Notes: a model not told the origin generated them from the letters alone. DNA of 64,000 nt from Chlorobiaceae bacterium (GCA_013334965.1 JAAXWO010000011.1:24732-88731), one strand, 5' to 3'; positions 9,543-18,577 are shown, counted from the stretch's first letter. Translations and numbers: made by a program.

Positions 9543-10334
9543 CTAAGACTGAAGCGGTTTTATGGCGAGGCAATCGTGAATGACGCGCTCTCCTACATAG
9601 GTCGTGGTGCTTCTGCGCACAATCTGCCAGGCATCGAGTTGATAACTGTCGCCGGATGCGATTGACTCGACAAGCGCGCTGTCATTTTCGGCAAGATGTG
9701 AGAGTTCGAGGTTCTGGGAAAGGACAACCGGCTTGATATCGGGACCGGCAACAATCATCAGGGCGTCGACGTGTACTCCTTCAAGCCTGAATCCGCTGGC
9801 CGCCACTGCCGCCCTGGTCAGGGTATCGAGCTCGATCATCCTCGCCCTGGTGTTGCGGATATCTCCGCTCATGGCAAGATGGACGACATCGAGCATCGTG
9901 CTCCTGACTGCGTTCAGGCCTGCAAATGACTCGACATTCTGATACTGCGGGTTATTCTTGATGACCCTGGCCAGATCAGAAACCTCCATCAGGTAAGCGT
10001 TTCTCTGATTGCCCGGCACAAAAAACATGACGATCAGGCGAACCGACGGTTCTCCTGCCACCCCGTAATCGAGGCCCTGCGGACTCCAACCGATGGCGCA
10101 GCTCAGCTCACCGTCGAAATTGACCCTGGCGTGAGGACATGCCCAGCCAAAACCAAGGGAGGTATTCGATTTTTTTTCGTGGGCCAGCACCATTTCGACG
10201 ATATCGGTACCTGAAGGAATTGTCGGCACGGCTTCGAGCATCGTGGCAAGAAACTGGAGTGCCTTGTCCTTGTCGTTGTCCGGCAGTTCGACAAGTCGTC
10301 CGTGCTGGAGCGCATCAAGAATGCTTTTCAACAT
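9543..10334 (-). CDS. PTS EIIA-type domain protein coupled to the Mg2+ ATPase gene
   Basis: 263-aa cytoplasmic protein. The first 145 or so residues read as a fructose/nitrogen-type PTS EIIA domain, with the phospho-acceptor context GFGWACPHAR, where PHxR/K is the family signature. The last 115 residues are an extra domain I do not recognise. The frame allows an ATG at 10349, overlapping the end of the upstream ATPase gene; the ATG at 10334 lies just past the ATPase stop and begins MLKSILDALQ. The tight junction implies translation coupled to the magnesium ATPase. No EI, HPr or sugar permease is visible nearby, so a regulatory role in metal transport, like PtsN control of potassium uptake, is more likely than sugar uptake. 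Confidence 0.75.
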   Translation of the reverse strand: MLKSILDALQHGRLVELPDNDKDKALQFLATMLEAVPTIPSGTDIVEMVLAHEKKSNTSLGFGWACPHARVNFDGELSCAIGWSPQGLDYGVAGEPSVRLIVMFFVPGNQRNAYLMEVSDLARVIKNNPQYQNVESFAGLNAVRSTMLDVVHLAMSGDIRNTRARMIELDTLTRAAVAASGFRLEGVHVDALMIVAGPDIKPVVLSQNLELSHLAENDSALVESIASGDSYQLDAWQIVRRSTTTYVGERVIHDCLAIKPLQS

Positions 10335-10335
10335 G

Positions 10336-12999
10336 TCAGTTTCCTCCAAATCGTTTGAAAAACCATGATTTCACGACATGGGTCATCATGCCGTAGGCGA
10401 GCAGGAACAAGCCTATCCAGCCGAAATAGGCTATCGGCAGAGGGATCATGCCGAAGAGCGAAGCTACCGGCGAATATGGAAGCCAGACGGCGACCAGCAT
10501 CACCGCCAGAGTGGTCACCATCATGGGCATCGAGGCCTGACTTTGCAGAAACGGAATTTTTCCCGTCCTGATGATATGGACGATAAGGGTCTGGGTCAAA
10601 AGCGACTCGACAAACCAGCCGGTCTGGAATAGCTGCATTGCATTGGATTTCGCGACAGCTCCAGCCGTTGGATCTGAAAAGATGCTCGCGCCGAAAAAGA
10701 ACCACATCAACGCAAAGGTGGCATAATCAAAAATGGAACTGATAGGGCCGATGACGATCATGAACCACTTGATGTTACCGATATCCCATTTTCTCGGCTT
10801 ACTGATCTGCTCCGCATCGACGCTGTCGGCAGGGATACCGGTCTGCGAAAGGTCGTAAAGCAGGTTGTTGAGCAATATCTGGATCGGCTGCATCGGCAGG
10901 AACGGGAGCAGGTAACTCGCCCCGATGACGCTGAACATGTTGCCGAAATTCGAACTTGCGCTCATCCGGACGTATTTGATGATGTTGGCAAACACGCGCC
11001 TGCCTTCCATAATGCCATCGCCAAGCACCATCAGGCTTTTTTCGAGCAGGACGATATCAGCAGACTCCTTGGCGACGTCGACAGCCGAATCGACTGAAAT
11101 GCCGACATCAGCCGCACGCAAAGCCGGCGCATCGTTGATGCCGTCACCCATATACCCGACGACATGCCCGCCCTTCCTCAACGACTTCACGACCTGCGCC
11201 TTCTGCATGGGGGAGAGTTTGGCGAGGATTTCCGCCTCCTCCACGACACAGTCAAAATCATCGGCCGCCAACCTGTCCAGCTCATCACCCGTAGCCACGC
11301 GCGTCACCTCAAAACCGACGTCCCGGCATATCTTTCCTGTCACCAGCGCATTGTCGCCGGTAAGGATCTTGACACCTACCCCTGCATCCCTGAGACTTAC
11401 AAGCGCTGCGGCCGTTGAATCTTTCGGCGGATCCAGGAAAGCGATATATCCGAGCAGAATCAGATCCTTTTCATCATCATGTGTAAAATGAGTCCTGTCA
11501 GGGGGGAACTCGTTGTATGCAATCGCCAGCACACGGTAACCGTTGCCGTTCAGGCCGGCGACCTCCTCAAAAAGGTCGTCCCGGATCATGCCGATCAACG
11601 GATAGATCTCGTCGGCGATCTGGTAACGGTTGCAGCAGGCATAGATCTCTTCAACAGCCCCTTTGCATATCAGCACATGATCATTCCGGTAACTGACCAC
11701 AACTGACATGCGCCGGCGCTGGAAATCAAACGGAAGTTCGTCCACCAGCAGGCAGTTCCCGTCAACTGCGAACTCCTGATGGTCAAGAACGGCCCTGTCG
11801 AGGAGGTTGCTCAGCCCGGTCTGGAAAAAACTGTTCAGGTAGGCATATTTCAGGACGTTGTTGCTCTCCTCCCCCATGAGGTCCACAGCCATCTTAAGCA
11901 GTACGCGGTCCTGGGTGAGGGTTCCTGTTTTATCGGTACAGAGGATGTCGATGGCCCCAAAATTCTGTATCGATGAGAGATGCTTGACGATCACCTTTTT
12001 TCCCGCCATGACCAGGGCCCCTTTAGCCAGGTTCACCGTCACGATCATCGGGAGCATTTCCGGCGTCAGCCCCACGGCGACCGAAAGGCTGAACAGAAGC
12101 GACTCCATCCAGTTTCCCTTGCTCAGCCCGACGATCAGAAACACAGACGAGACCAGCACGACCATGAAGCGGATCATCAGCCAGGTGAAAGAGCGGATGC
12201 CTTTGTCGAAGCTGGTTTCCTGCCGCTTTTCGTTCAGGCTTTCGGCAATCGCGCCAAAAAATGACCTGCTGCCGGTATTGACCACCACCGCCAGCGCAGA
12301 GCCGCTGCTTACGCTGCTCCCCTGAAAGCAGGCGTTACCCAGTTCCAGAATCGTGAGATTTTCGGCGGTGCAAGGCAACGAATTTTTTTCCACCGGCATG
12401 GTTTCACCGGTCAGCGATGCCTGGCTCACAAAAAAGTCCTTTGTCGAAACGAGCCTGAGGTCCGCAGGAATGACTGATCCTGCCTGGAGCCGGACGATAT
12501 CCCCCGGAACAAGGTCCGCCTGGGGGACCTCCCGCTCGACACCGTTACGGATGACATGCGACCTCGACTGGACACGTTTTCCAAGCGATGCCACCGCATT
12601 GCCGGAGCGACGGTCCAGAACGTAGGATATCCCTACGCTCAGAAGAATCATCATACCGACAATCGCCGAAGATTTCAACTCGCCGATAACGGCTGAAACC
12701 AGGGCGATGATCAGCAGCTGAATGACGAGGGGACTGGTAAGGCGATGCACGATATCCTGCAGAAAAGAGGGGCGCTTTACCTGGGATATCTCATTTTTCC
12801 CGTACCTGGCCAACCGCTTCGACACCTGCAGGTCATCGAGCCCGACTGTGCGGCTCTCCATGGCCTGAAGCGCCTGCTCTACAGATTTTCCGCAAAGCTT
12901 CAGAAGGAATTGCTCATCTTCTGTGTGCGTACGACCTGAGCCTGCTTCTGGCCTGAAGCCTGCAAATGTTGTTATATTATTATAGAGCGTTTTGAACAT
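10336..12999 (-). CDS. mgtA: Magnesium-translocating P-type ATPase (MgtA/MgtB type)
   Basis: Inner-membrane P3B-type ATPase of about 887 aa importing Mg2+. In order: an N-terminal cytoplasmic stretch with FLLKLCGKSVEQALQ, TM1-2, actuator domain with SLTGE, TM3-4 (AVGLTPEMLPMI), the phosphorylation motif DKTGTLTQD, the nucleotide domain and hinge MGDGINDAPAL, and a six-helix C-terminal bundle. The VGLTPEMLPMI block is characteristic of the Mg-ATPase branch. The frame is open to 13092. I prefer the internal Met at 12999 (MFKTLYNN); neither start has a clear ribosome site. An EIIA-like gene overlaps the 3' end, and a divergent NRAMP-related transporter lies upstream. Confidence 0.9.
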   Translation of the reverse strand: MFKTLYNNITTFAGFRPEAGSGRTHTEDEQFLLKLCGKSVEQALQAMESRTVGLDDLQVSKRLARYGKNEISQVKRPSFLQDIVHRLTSPLVIQLLIIALVSAVIGELKSSAIVGMMILLSVGISYVLDRRSGNAVASLGKRVQSRSHVIRNGVEREVPQADLVPGDIVRLQAGSVIPADLRLVSTKDFFVSQASLTGETMPVEKNSLPCTAENLTILELGNACFQGSSVSSGSALAVVVNTGSRSFFGAIAESLNEKRQETSFDKGIRSFTWLMIRFMVVLVSSVFLIVGLSKGNWMESLLFSLSVAVGLTPEMLPMIVTVNLAKGALVMAGKKVIVKHLSSIQNFGAIDILCTDKTGTLTQDRVLLKMAVDLMGEESNNVLKYAYLNSFFQTGLSNLLDRAVLDHQEFAVDGNCLLVDELPFDFQRRRMSVVVSYRNDHVLICKGAVEEIYACCNRYQIADEIYPLIGMIRDDLFEEVAGLNGNGYRVLAIAYNEFPPDRTHFTHDDEKDLILLGYIAFLDPPKDSTAAALVSLRDAGVGVKILTGDNALVTGKICRDVGFEVTRVATGDELDRLAADDFDCVVEEAEILAKLSPMQKAQVVKSLRKGGHVVGYMGDGINDAPALRAADVGISVDSAVDVAKESADIVLLEKSLMVLGDGIMEGRRVFANIIKYVRMSASSNFGNMFSVIGASYLLPFLPMQPIQILLNNLLYDLSQTGIPADSVDAEQISKPRKWDIGNIKWFMIVIGPISSIFDYATFALMWFFFGASIFSDPTAGAVAKSNAMQLFQTGWFVESLLTQTLIVHIIRTGKIPFLQSQASMPMMVTTLAVMLVAVWLPYSPVASLFGMIPLPIAYFGWIGLFLLAYGMMTHVVKSWFFKRFGGN

Positions 13000-13318
13000 G
13001 GCGGTATCATACAGCTGGCGTTTGTTGTTGATACTACCTGAACGGCAACTCCGTTGATTCAATATAACAAGGATTACCTCATAGCATTTCATCGATCGTA
13101 ACCGGTCGGATCAAGCCCCGAAAATCAAGGATGACCCTCGGCAACAAGCTTTCGACGCCACCCGTATTTCCCTATTCACAACTGGATGAAGACGGCCAGT
13201 GACATAACCGCTGCGAATTGCTCATTTGGGGAAAGATCGATATTTTTTTTTGAGAACAACGACGAAGCGCTCAGCTTTTGAGCGATAACCGAAGTCTGGA
13301 TATGCATAAAGCCGGCCA
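13000..13318. other. Divergent intergenic region between the Mg ATPase and NRAMP-related genes
   Basis: About 320 bp separating two oppositely oriented metal-transport genes. It should contain both promoters and could hold a shared metal-responsive element. I see no clear riboswitch-like fold, repeat or short gene. Confidence 0.45.
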
Positions 13319-14638
13319 ATGACCTTCGATGGGACCCATAGAGTGAATATCTTCCAATTCTTCAAAAGCCGACTCAAGGAGCATCCCCTGTCCCGCGTAG
13401 GCCCCGGACTCATCACCGGTGTTGCGGACGACGATCCGAGCGGCATAGCGACATACTCCCAGGCGGGAGCCCGGTTTGGTCTCGACATGCTCTGGACCAT
13501 GCCGCTGGCTTACCCGTTGATGGCTGCGATCCAATCCATTTGCGCCCGCATCGGACGCGTCACAGGAAAAGGTCTTGCCGCCAACATCAAGTCGGCATTC
13601 CCGCCCATCGTCCTCAAAAGCGTCGTTTCGCTCCTGCTCATAGCCAACACGCTCAACATCGCCGCCGATGTCGCCGCCATGGGTGAAGTCGCGGAACTCA
13701 TCACGGGTTTCGACAGGCACGTCATGACCGCCCTGTTCGTGTTCGGGACATTGCTGCTGCAGGTGTTCGTTCCCTATCATCGGTACGTGAACTTCCTGAA
13801 ATGGCTCACTGTCTCGCTGCTTGCCTATGCTGCCGTGCTCTTCACCGTCCGGGTGCCATGGGGTGAGGTGGCGCAGCGCACCCTGTTTCCAAGGCTCAGG
13901 CTGGACACTGATACTGCCGCCGTGATCGTCGGAGTTTTCGGCACCACGATCAGCCCGTACCTGTTTTTCTGGCAGGCATCAGAAGAGGTCGAGGAGATGC
14001 ACACGAACGGCAACTCCGTTCCGTTGCTTAAGGATGGAACAAAGGCGCAGGAAGAGCTTGCCAGGATACGATGGGACACCTGGAGCGGCATGTTCTACTC
14101 CAACATAACAGCCTATTTCATTATCCTGGCCACAGCGGTCACGCTCAACGTATCAGGGATAACCGACATCAATACGGCTGCAGAAGCGGCAAGCGCCCTC
14201 AAACCGCTCGCAGGATCGTTCGCATCGCTCCTGTTCGCCATAGGCATTCTCGGGGTAGGTCTCATCGGAGTGCCAGTGCTCGCCGGTTCCGGAGCCTATG
14301 CCCTTTCAGAAGCGATGGGCTGGACCTCGGGACTGGAATGCAAAGCAGACGACGCTCGCGGATTCTACGGTATCATCTCGCTGAGCATACTGGTCGGACT
14401 GGTCATCCAGTACTCCCCGATCAGTCCCATGAAAGCGCTTTTCTGGAGCGCGGTAATCAACGGGGTCATTGCCGTGCCGCTCATGGTCGTGATCCTCCTG
14501 CTGGCCTCAAAAAAATCGGTCATGGGAAAGTACACCGTCAGCCGACCGATCATCATTCTCGGCTGGATTGCGACCGTCGTCATGGGAGTCGCCGCCTTGT
14601 GCATGTTCGTTCCTGCGTCGGTATTTCAATTGAACTGA
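13319..14638 (+). CDS. NRAMP-related transporter, probable Mg2+ type (NRMT-like), copy 1
   Basis: 439-aa membrane protein with about 11 segments and the SLC11/NRAMP fold. The helix-1 metal motif DPGN of true NRAMPs reads DDDPSGIATYS (about residue 38), and the helix-6 motif reads GTTISPYLFFW, so the conserved soft-metal methionine is replaced by Ser. Loss of that Met is a hallmark of the NRAMP-related magnesium transporters. The divergent Mg2+ ATPase next door supports magnesium as substrate. This is inferred from motif and context; Mn2+ or another divalent ion remains possible. A second, different member is at 26099-27367. Confidence 0.8.
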   Translation: MTFDGTHRVNIFQFFKSRLKEHPLSRVGPGLITGVADDDPSGIATYSQAGARFGLDMLWTMPLAYPLMAAIQSICARIGRVTGKGLAANIKSAFPPIVLKSVVSLLLIANTLNIAADVAAMGEVAELITGFDRHVMTALFVFGTLLLQVFVPYHRYVNFLKWLTVSLLAYAAVLFTVRVPWGEVAQRTLFPRLRLDTDTAAVIVGVFGTTISPYLFFWQASEEVEEMHTNGNSVPLLKDGTKAQEELARIRWDTWSGMFYSNITAYFIILATAVTLNVSGITDINTAAEAASALKPLAGSFASLLFAIGILGVGLIGVPVLAGSGAYALSEAMGWTSGLECKADDARGFYGIISLSILVGLVIQYSPISPMKALFWSAVINGVIAVPLMVVILLLASKKSVMGKYTVSRPIIILGWIATVVMGVAALCMFVPASVFQLN

Positions 14639-14837
14639 TCGTGACGTTCATGTTAAAAAATAGCCGTTTGCCAGCCTGGACAGCTTTAATTTGCTTTCGC
14701 ATCAAATATATTACACATTGTGTACGAAAATTTCACCATTGAGTTACGCCATATGCGGATAAGCGGCAAAAAGTAGTCAATGGTCCGGGCAAACCCCGAG
14801 TTTGCCGTACTTCCTATAATCAGACTGTGGAGATATC

Positions 14838-16337
14838 ATCAACAGAATAATCGACATAACCGAACTTGCCCTGCGCGATGCACACCAGAGCCTGATCGCG
14901 ACCCGGCTTGGCGTCGACGACATGACCGGCGCATGCAAAGATCTCGACGAAGCCGGATACTGGTCTATCGAGTGCTGGGGCGGCGCCACATACGACGCCT
15001 GCATCCGTTACCTCAACGAAGACCCCTGGGAGCGGCTGCGCACCTTCAAGAGCCTGATGCCGAAAACCCCTCTTCAGATGCTGCTGCGCGGCCAGAACCT
15101 TCTTGGCTATCGCCACTATCAGGATGAAGTCGTGGAAAGGTTCTGCGACAAGTCAGCAGAAAACGGAATCGGCGTATTCCGCATTTTCGACGCGCTCAAC
15201 GACCTCCGGAACATAGAGACATCTGTCCGGGCAGTCAGGAAAGCCGGCGCACATGCCCAGGGAACCATCTCGTACACCGTCAGCCCCATTCATACCACGG
15301 CACTCTTTGTCGACCAGGCGAAAAGGCTCCAGGACATGGGGGTTGACTCCATCTGCATCAAGGACATGGCGGCCCTCATCAAGCCTCAGGCCGCTTACGA
15401 TCTGGTCAAGGGAATAAAGGAGGCCTGCGGCAAGGACATGCGGGTCCATATCCATGTGCATGCGACCACCGGAGTCACGCTGGTCAGTCTTATGAAGGCA
15501 GTGGAGGCCGGAGTGGATTGCGTCGATACCGCCATCAGCACACTGAGCCTCGGACCGGGGCACAACCCTACTGAAAGCTTCATCGAGATGCTGGAAGGCA
15601 CGGGCTTTACGACGAAAGTGGACATGGAAAGAGTCCAGAATGTCAAAAACCATTTCGTATCGGTACTTGGCCGATACAGCGAGTTCCAATCGAAAGTGAC
15701 CGGTGTCGAAACGGAGATATTCAAGAGCCAGATACCCGGAGGAATGCTCTCGAACATGGAAAGCCAGCTCAAACAGCAGGGAGCCGGCGACCGGATGAAA
15801 GAGGTGCTGGAAGAGATCCCGCTGGTGCGGAAGGATACCGGATACGTCCCCCTTGTGACACCCAGCAGCCAGATCGTCGGCACCCAGGCGGTGCTTAACG
15901 TCCTGATGGGAAGATACAAGGTGCTGACCGGTGAATTCGCCGACATCATGCTCGGCTATTACGGGGCTGGACCCGGCGAGAAAAATCCGGATGTCGTCAA
16001 GATGGCTCATGATCATGCGAAAAAAGAGCCGATCACCTGTCGACCGGCAGACCTGCTGAAACCGGAGTGGGAAAAGCTGCGTTCCGAAGCCCTCGCCCTG
16101 ACTGGATGCAACGGCACGGATGAAGATGTGCTGACCTACGCCATGTTCCCCCAGGTAGCTCCAAAATTCTTCGCCGAGCGCCATGAAGGTCCTCGCAACC
16201 TGGGCAAGGATCCTCTGACAGGGGTATCCGAGACTCACCCGGCAGAAGGACATCAGGGAACCATCACCGGCCCTATCACCTACTCTGTGACTTTGAGCGG
16301 ACAGCATCACAAGGTAACCGTATCACCCTACCAGTAA
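14838..16337 (+). CDS. Transcarboxylase 5S-type subunit / pyruvate carboxyltransferase; non-canonical start
   Basis: Carboxyltransferase that moves CO2 between carboxybiotin and pyruvate to make oxaloacetate. It resembles the Propionibacterium transcarboxylase 5S subunit along its length: LALRDAHQSLIATRL, GYWSIECWGGATYD, the metal-site lysine in IKDMAALIKPQ, the metal-binding HVHATTG and LGYYGAGPGEKNPD. The first ATG in frame (14922) would delete the RDAHQS metal ligand. The frame is open upstream only to a stop at 14817 and contains no ATG, GTG or TTG there. A GGAG at 14829-14832 is correctly spaced before an ATC at 14838, giving (M)NRIIDITELALRD. The start is therefore an unusual ATC, a recent mutation or a sequencing error. 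It is the first gene of a four-gene operon. Confidence 0.85.
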   Translation: MNRIIDITELALRDAHQSLIATRLGVDDMTGACKDLDEAGYWSIECWGGATYDACIRYLNEDPWERLRTFKSLMPKTPLQMLLRGQNLLGYRHYQDEVVERFCDKSAENGIGVFRIFDALNDLRNIETSVRAVRKAGAHAQGTISYTVSPIHTTALFVDQAKRLQDMGVDSICIKDMAALIKPQAAYDLVKGIKEACGKDMRVHIHVHATTGVTLVSLMKAVEAGVDCVDTAISTLSLGPGHNPTESFIEMLEGTGFTTKVDMERVQNVKNHFVSVLGRYSEFQSKVTGVETEIFKSQIPGGMLSNMESQLKQQGAGDRMKEVLEEIPLVRKDTGYVPLVTPSSQIVGTQAVLNVLMGRYKVLTGEFADIMLGYYGAGPGEKNPDVVKMAHDHAKKEPITCRPADLLKPEWEKLRSEALALTGCNGTDEDVLTYAMFPQVAPKFFAERHEGPRNLGKDPLTGVSETHPAEGHQGTITGPITYSVTLSGQHHKVTVSPYQ

Positions 16338-16374
16338 TTACAACACGAAGATCATACCGCACGCCGGGATTTAT

Positions 16375-17919
16375 ATGAACATAGACGAAAAAATACAAGA
16401 GCTTAACCAAAGAAAAGAGAACCTGCAGCTCGGTGGAGGCCAGGAGAGAATCGACAAGCAGCACAAGGCGGGAAGTCTCTCCGCCCGGGAGCGGATCGAC
16501 GCCCTCGTCGACCAGGACAGTTTCCTGGAGTCGGGAATTTTCGCCCAGCATCGCTGCACCCACTTTGAAATGGATTGCAAAACGCTGCCTGCCGACGGTG
16601 TGATCACCGGCGCCGGAAGCATCAACGGCCGACTGGTCCATCTTGCCAGCCAGGACTTCACCGTGGCCGGCGGTTCAGCAGGAGAGATCCACTCTGACAA
16701 AATCGTTGAGATGATGCAGGGTTCGCTGAAGACCGGCTCTCCATTCGTCTTCATCAACGACTCGGGCGGAGCCAGGATCCAGGAGGGTATCGACAGCCTG
16801 TCCGGATATGGCAAAGTCTTTTACAACAACGTCATGCTCTCGGGAGTAGTGCCCCAGATCTCGCTCATCTGCGGACCATGTGCAGGCGGAGCGGCCTACA
16901 GCCCGGCCCTGACGGACTTTATCATACAGACAAAAGCGGCCCGGATGTTCATCACCGGCCCTTCGGTCATCAAGGCAGTCACCGGCGAAGAGGTAAGCGC
17001 AGAGGATCTTGGCGGACCTGTCGCACAGATGAACAATTCGGGAGTCGTCCATTTCATCGCCGAAAACGATCTCGATGCGATGTCCATCTGCAAGCGACTT
17101 CTGTCGTTCCTGCCCTCCAACAACATGGAGGATCCGCCCCATCTCGATGCGGAAGATGTCATCCTTCCGGACAAACGCCTGAACTCGATCGTCCCCGTTG
17201 ATCCCAAACAGAGCTACGACATCAGGGAGGTCATCCGGCATATCATGGACGAAGGAGACTTTATGGAGGTGCAGGAATCCTTCGCGCCCAATATCGTCAT
17301 CGGATTTGCAAGGATTCAGGGGCGTTCGGTAGGAGTCGTCGCCAACCAGCCCTGTGTCATGGCCGGTGTGCTTGACATCAACGCCTCCGACAAATCGGCA
17401 CGCTTCATCCGTTTCTGCAACGCGTTCAACATACCGCTCGTCACCTTTGTCGATGTCCCCGGTTTCCTGCCCGGCGTCCAGCAGGAGTATGGCGGTATCA
17501 TCCGGCACGGAGCAAAAATGCTCTTCGCATACTCCGCTGCCACCGTGCCCAAAATCACCGTGATACTCCGAAAGGCCTATGGAGGCGCCTATCTGGCCAT
17601 GTGCAGCAAGGACCTTGACGCCGACCGCGTCATTGCCTGGCCGATGGCGGAAATTGCGGTCATGGGTGCTGAAGGCGCCGTTGACGTTGTATTCAGGAAT
17701 GAGGTCAAGCAGGCACAGGACCCGGTGACACGTCGCCAGGAACTCATCAAAGAGTACAGGGAAACCTTCTCAAGTCCTTACGTTGCAGCCGCCCACATGA
17801 AGGTTGATGACGTCATCGAACCGGCTGATACTCGCCGATATCTGGCCATGGCGCTCGATATCCTCCATACCAAACGGGAATTCAGGCCCCAGAAAAAACA
17901 CGGCCTGATCCCACTGTAA
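16375..17919 (+). CDS. Transcarboxylase 12S-type / acyl-CoA carboxyltransferase subunit
   Basis: 514-aa crotonase-fold carboxyltransferase acting on methylmalonyl-CoA/propionyl-CoA. Motifs include SARERIDALVD, ASQDFTVAGGSAGE, GGARIQEGIDSLSGYG, the oxyanion region GPCAGGAAYSPALTDF, LVTFVDVPGFLPG, HGAKMLFAYSAAT and MGAEGAVDV. It matches the core of the Propionibacterium 12S subunit and of MmdA/PccB. It ends at RPQKKHGLIPL, about 90 residues before the end of 12S; the missing tail appears as the next small gene. It follows the 5S-like gene by 37 bp. With no biotin carboxylase here, the set fits methylmalonyl-CoA:pyruvate transcarboxylase, but a biotin carboxylase elsewhere could make it propionyl-CoA carboxylase. 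Confidence 0.92.
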   Translation: MNIDEKIQELNQRKENLQLGGGQERIDKQHKAGSLSARERIDALVDQDSFLESGIFAQHRCTHFEMDCKTLPADGVITGAGSINGRLVHLASQDFTVAGGSAGEIHSDKIVEMMQGSLKTGSPFVFINDSGGARIQEGIDSLSGYGKVFYNNVMLSGVVPQISLICGPCAGGAAYSPALTDFIIQTKAARMFITGPSVIKAVTGEEVSAEDLGGPVAQMNNSGVVHFIAENDLDAMSICKRLLSFLPSNNMEDPPHLDAEDVILPDKRLNSIVPVDPKQSYDIREVIRHIMDEGDFMEVQESFAPNIVIGFARIQGRSVGVVANQPCVMAGVLDINASDKSARFIRFCNAFNIPLVTFVDVPGFLPGVQQEYGGIIRHGAKMLFAYSAATVPKITVILRKAYGGAYLAMCSKDLDADRVIAWPMAEIAVMGAEGAVDVVFRNEVKQAQDPVTRRQELIKEYRETFSSPYVAAAHMKVDDVIEPADTRRYLAMALDILHTKREFRPQKKHGLIPL

Positions 17920-17940
17920 CAATATCCAACGGGAACAACC

Positions 17941-18123
17941 ATGTCTGAACAGGAAATAACACCGGAACTTCTGATCCTCATGTCGGCCGCCATAGCCGCC
18001 TATCTCGGAAAGAACTTCCGTATCCGTCGAGCCCGCTTCATCAGTGACCAGGGAACAAGCTCATGGTCCCAGCAGGGACGTGTCTCGATACAGTCATCAC
18101 ATACATTCAGCATTTCAAAATAA
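17941..18123 (+). CDS. Small carboxyltransferase subunit (equivalent of the 12S C-terminal tail)
   Basis: 60-aa protein with LILMSAAIAAYLGKNFRIRR followed by SSWSQQGRVSIQSSH. From memory, the C-terminal extension of Propionibacterium 12S has the same order (ISAVAAYLG ... WVREGRRALQNHS), so this gene looks like that extension split into a separate polypeptide. It may help bind the 12S hexamer to the biotin carrier. It lies 21 bp after the 12S-like gene and its stop abuts the ribosome site of the next gene, so it is firmly inside the operon. The function is inferred from position and motif. Confidence 0.65.
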   Translation: MSEQEITPELLILMSAAIAAYLGKNFRIRRARFISDQGTSSWSQQGRVSIQSSHTFSISK

Positions 18124-18134
18124 GGAGCCTTGCC

Positions 18135-18530
18135 GTGCAGTTGACTTTGACCATAGACGGGAAAAAATATGTTGTGGACGTTGAGGTAGTGGAAGGAGAA
18201 GAGGTCCGTTTGCCGGCCTCGTTCCCGGAACCGACATCCACGATCCAGTCGAAGCAGGTTGTCGCGCCGGCTCCCCACCCGGTCGTTGTGCAACCTCCGT
18301 CAGACGGCCTGCCTGACGACAAGGTATGCCGCAGCCCTATCGCCGGAGTCGTACAGCGTGTCAATGTCCAGGTCGGGCAGAAACTCCAGGTCAACGACCT
18401 GCTGGTCGTTCTGGAAGCGATGAAAATGGAGACCAACATCACGGCTCATTCCGCCGGCACCGTCAAGAAAATCATGACGTCGCCCGGCGAGGCCGTGAAA
18501 AGCGGACAGGCCCTCATCGAGTTCGAATAA
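18135..18530 (+). CDS. Biotin carboxyl carrier protein (transcarboxylase 1.3S type)
   Basis: 131-aa carrier that shuttles CO2 on biotin between the 5S-like and 12S-like subunits. A short N-terminal part (LTLTIDGKKYVVDVEVVEG) is followed by a Pro/Ala-rich linker and a biotinyl domain with the attachment lysine in LEAMKMETN. The frame is open from an ATG at 18063 inside the previous gene. I chose the GTG at 18135 because TAAGGAG lies seven bases before it and the resulting start matches 1.3S (MKLKVTVNGT). Its start overlaps the upstream stop region, so translation is coupled. It is the last gene of the operon. Confidence 0.9.
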   Translation: MQLTLTIDGKKYVVDVEVVEGEEVRLPASFPEPTSTIQSKQVVAPAPHPVVVQPPSDGLPDDKVCRSPIAGVVQRVNVQVGQKLQVNDLLVVLEAMKMETNITAHSAGTVKKIMTSPGEAVKSGQALIEFE

Positions 18531-18547
18531 TCCTGCAGTACCGAAAA

Positions 18548-18577
18548 GTCGTCATCACGCCATCACGTGATGACGAC
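18548..18577. terminator. Hairpin between convergent operons
   Basis: Perfect 11-bp inverted repeat (GTCGTCATCAC / GTGATGACGAC) with an 8-nt loop directly after the biotin carrier gene and just beyond the end of the convergent cytochrome gene. No T-tract follows, so it is probably a bidirectional transcript end or an RNA-stabilising hairpin. Confidence 0.5.

Noticed and set aside
9543..10334. A sugar phosphotransferase system
   Set aside because: Only an EIIA-like domain is present, with no EIIB, EIIC, HPr or EI nearby. The tight junction with the Mg2+ ATPase gene points to regulation instead.
15153..16310. A 385-codon frame antisense to the 5S-like gene
   Set aside because: The opposite strand encodes a protein with conserved catalytic motifs throughout; this frame has none.
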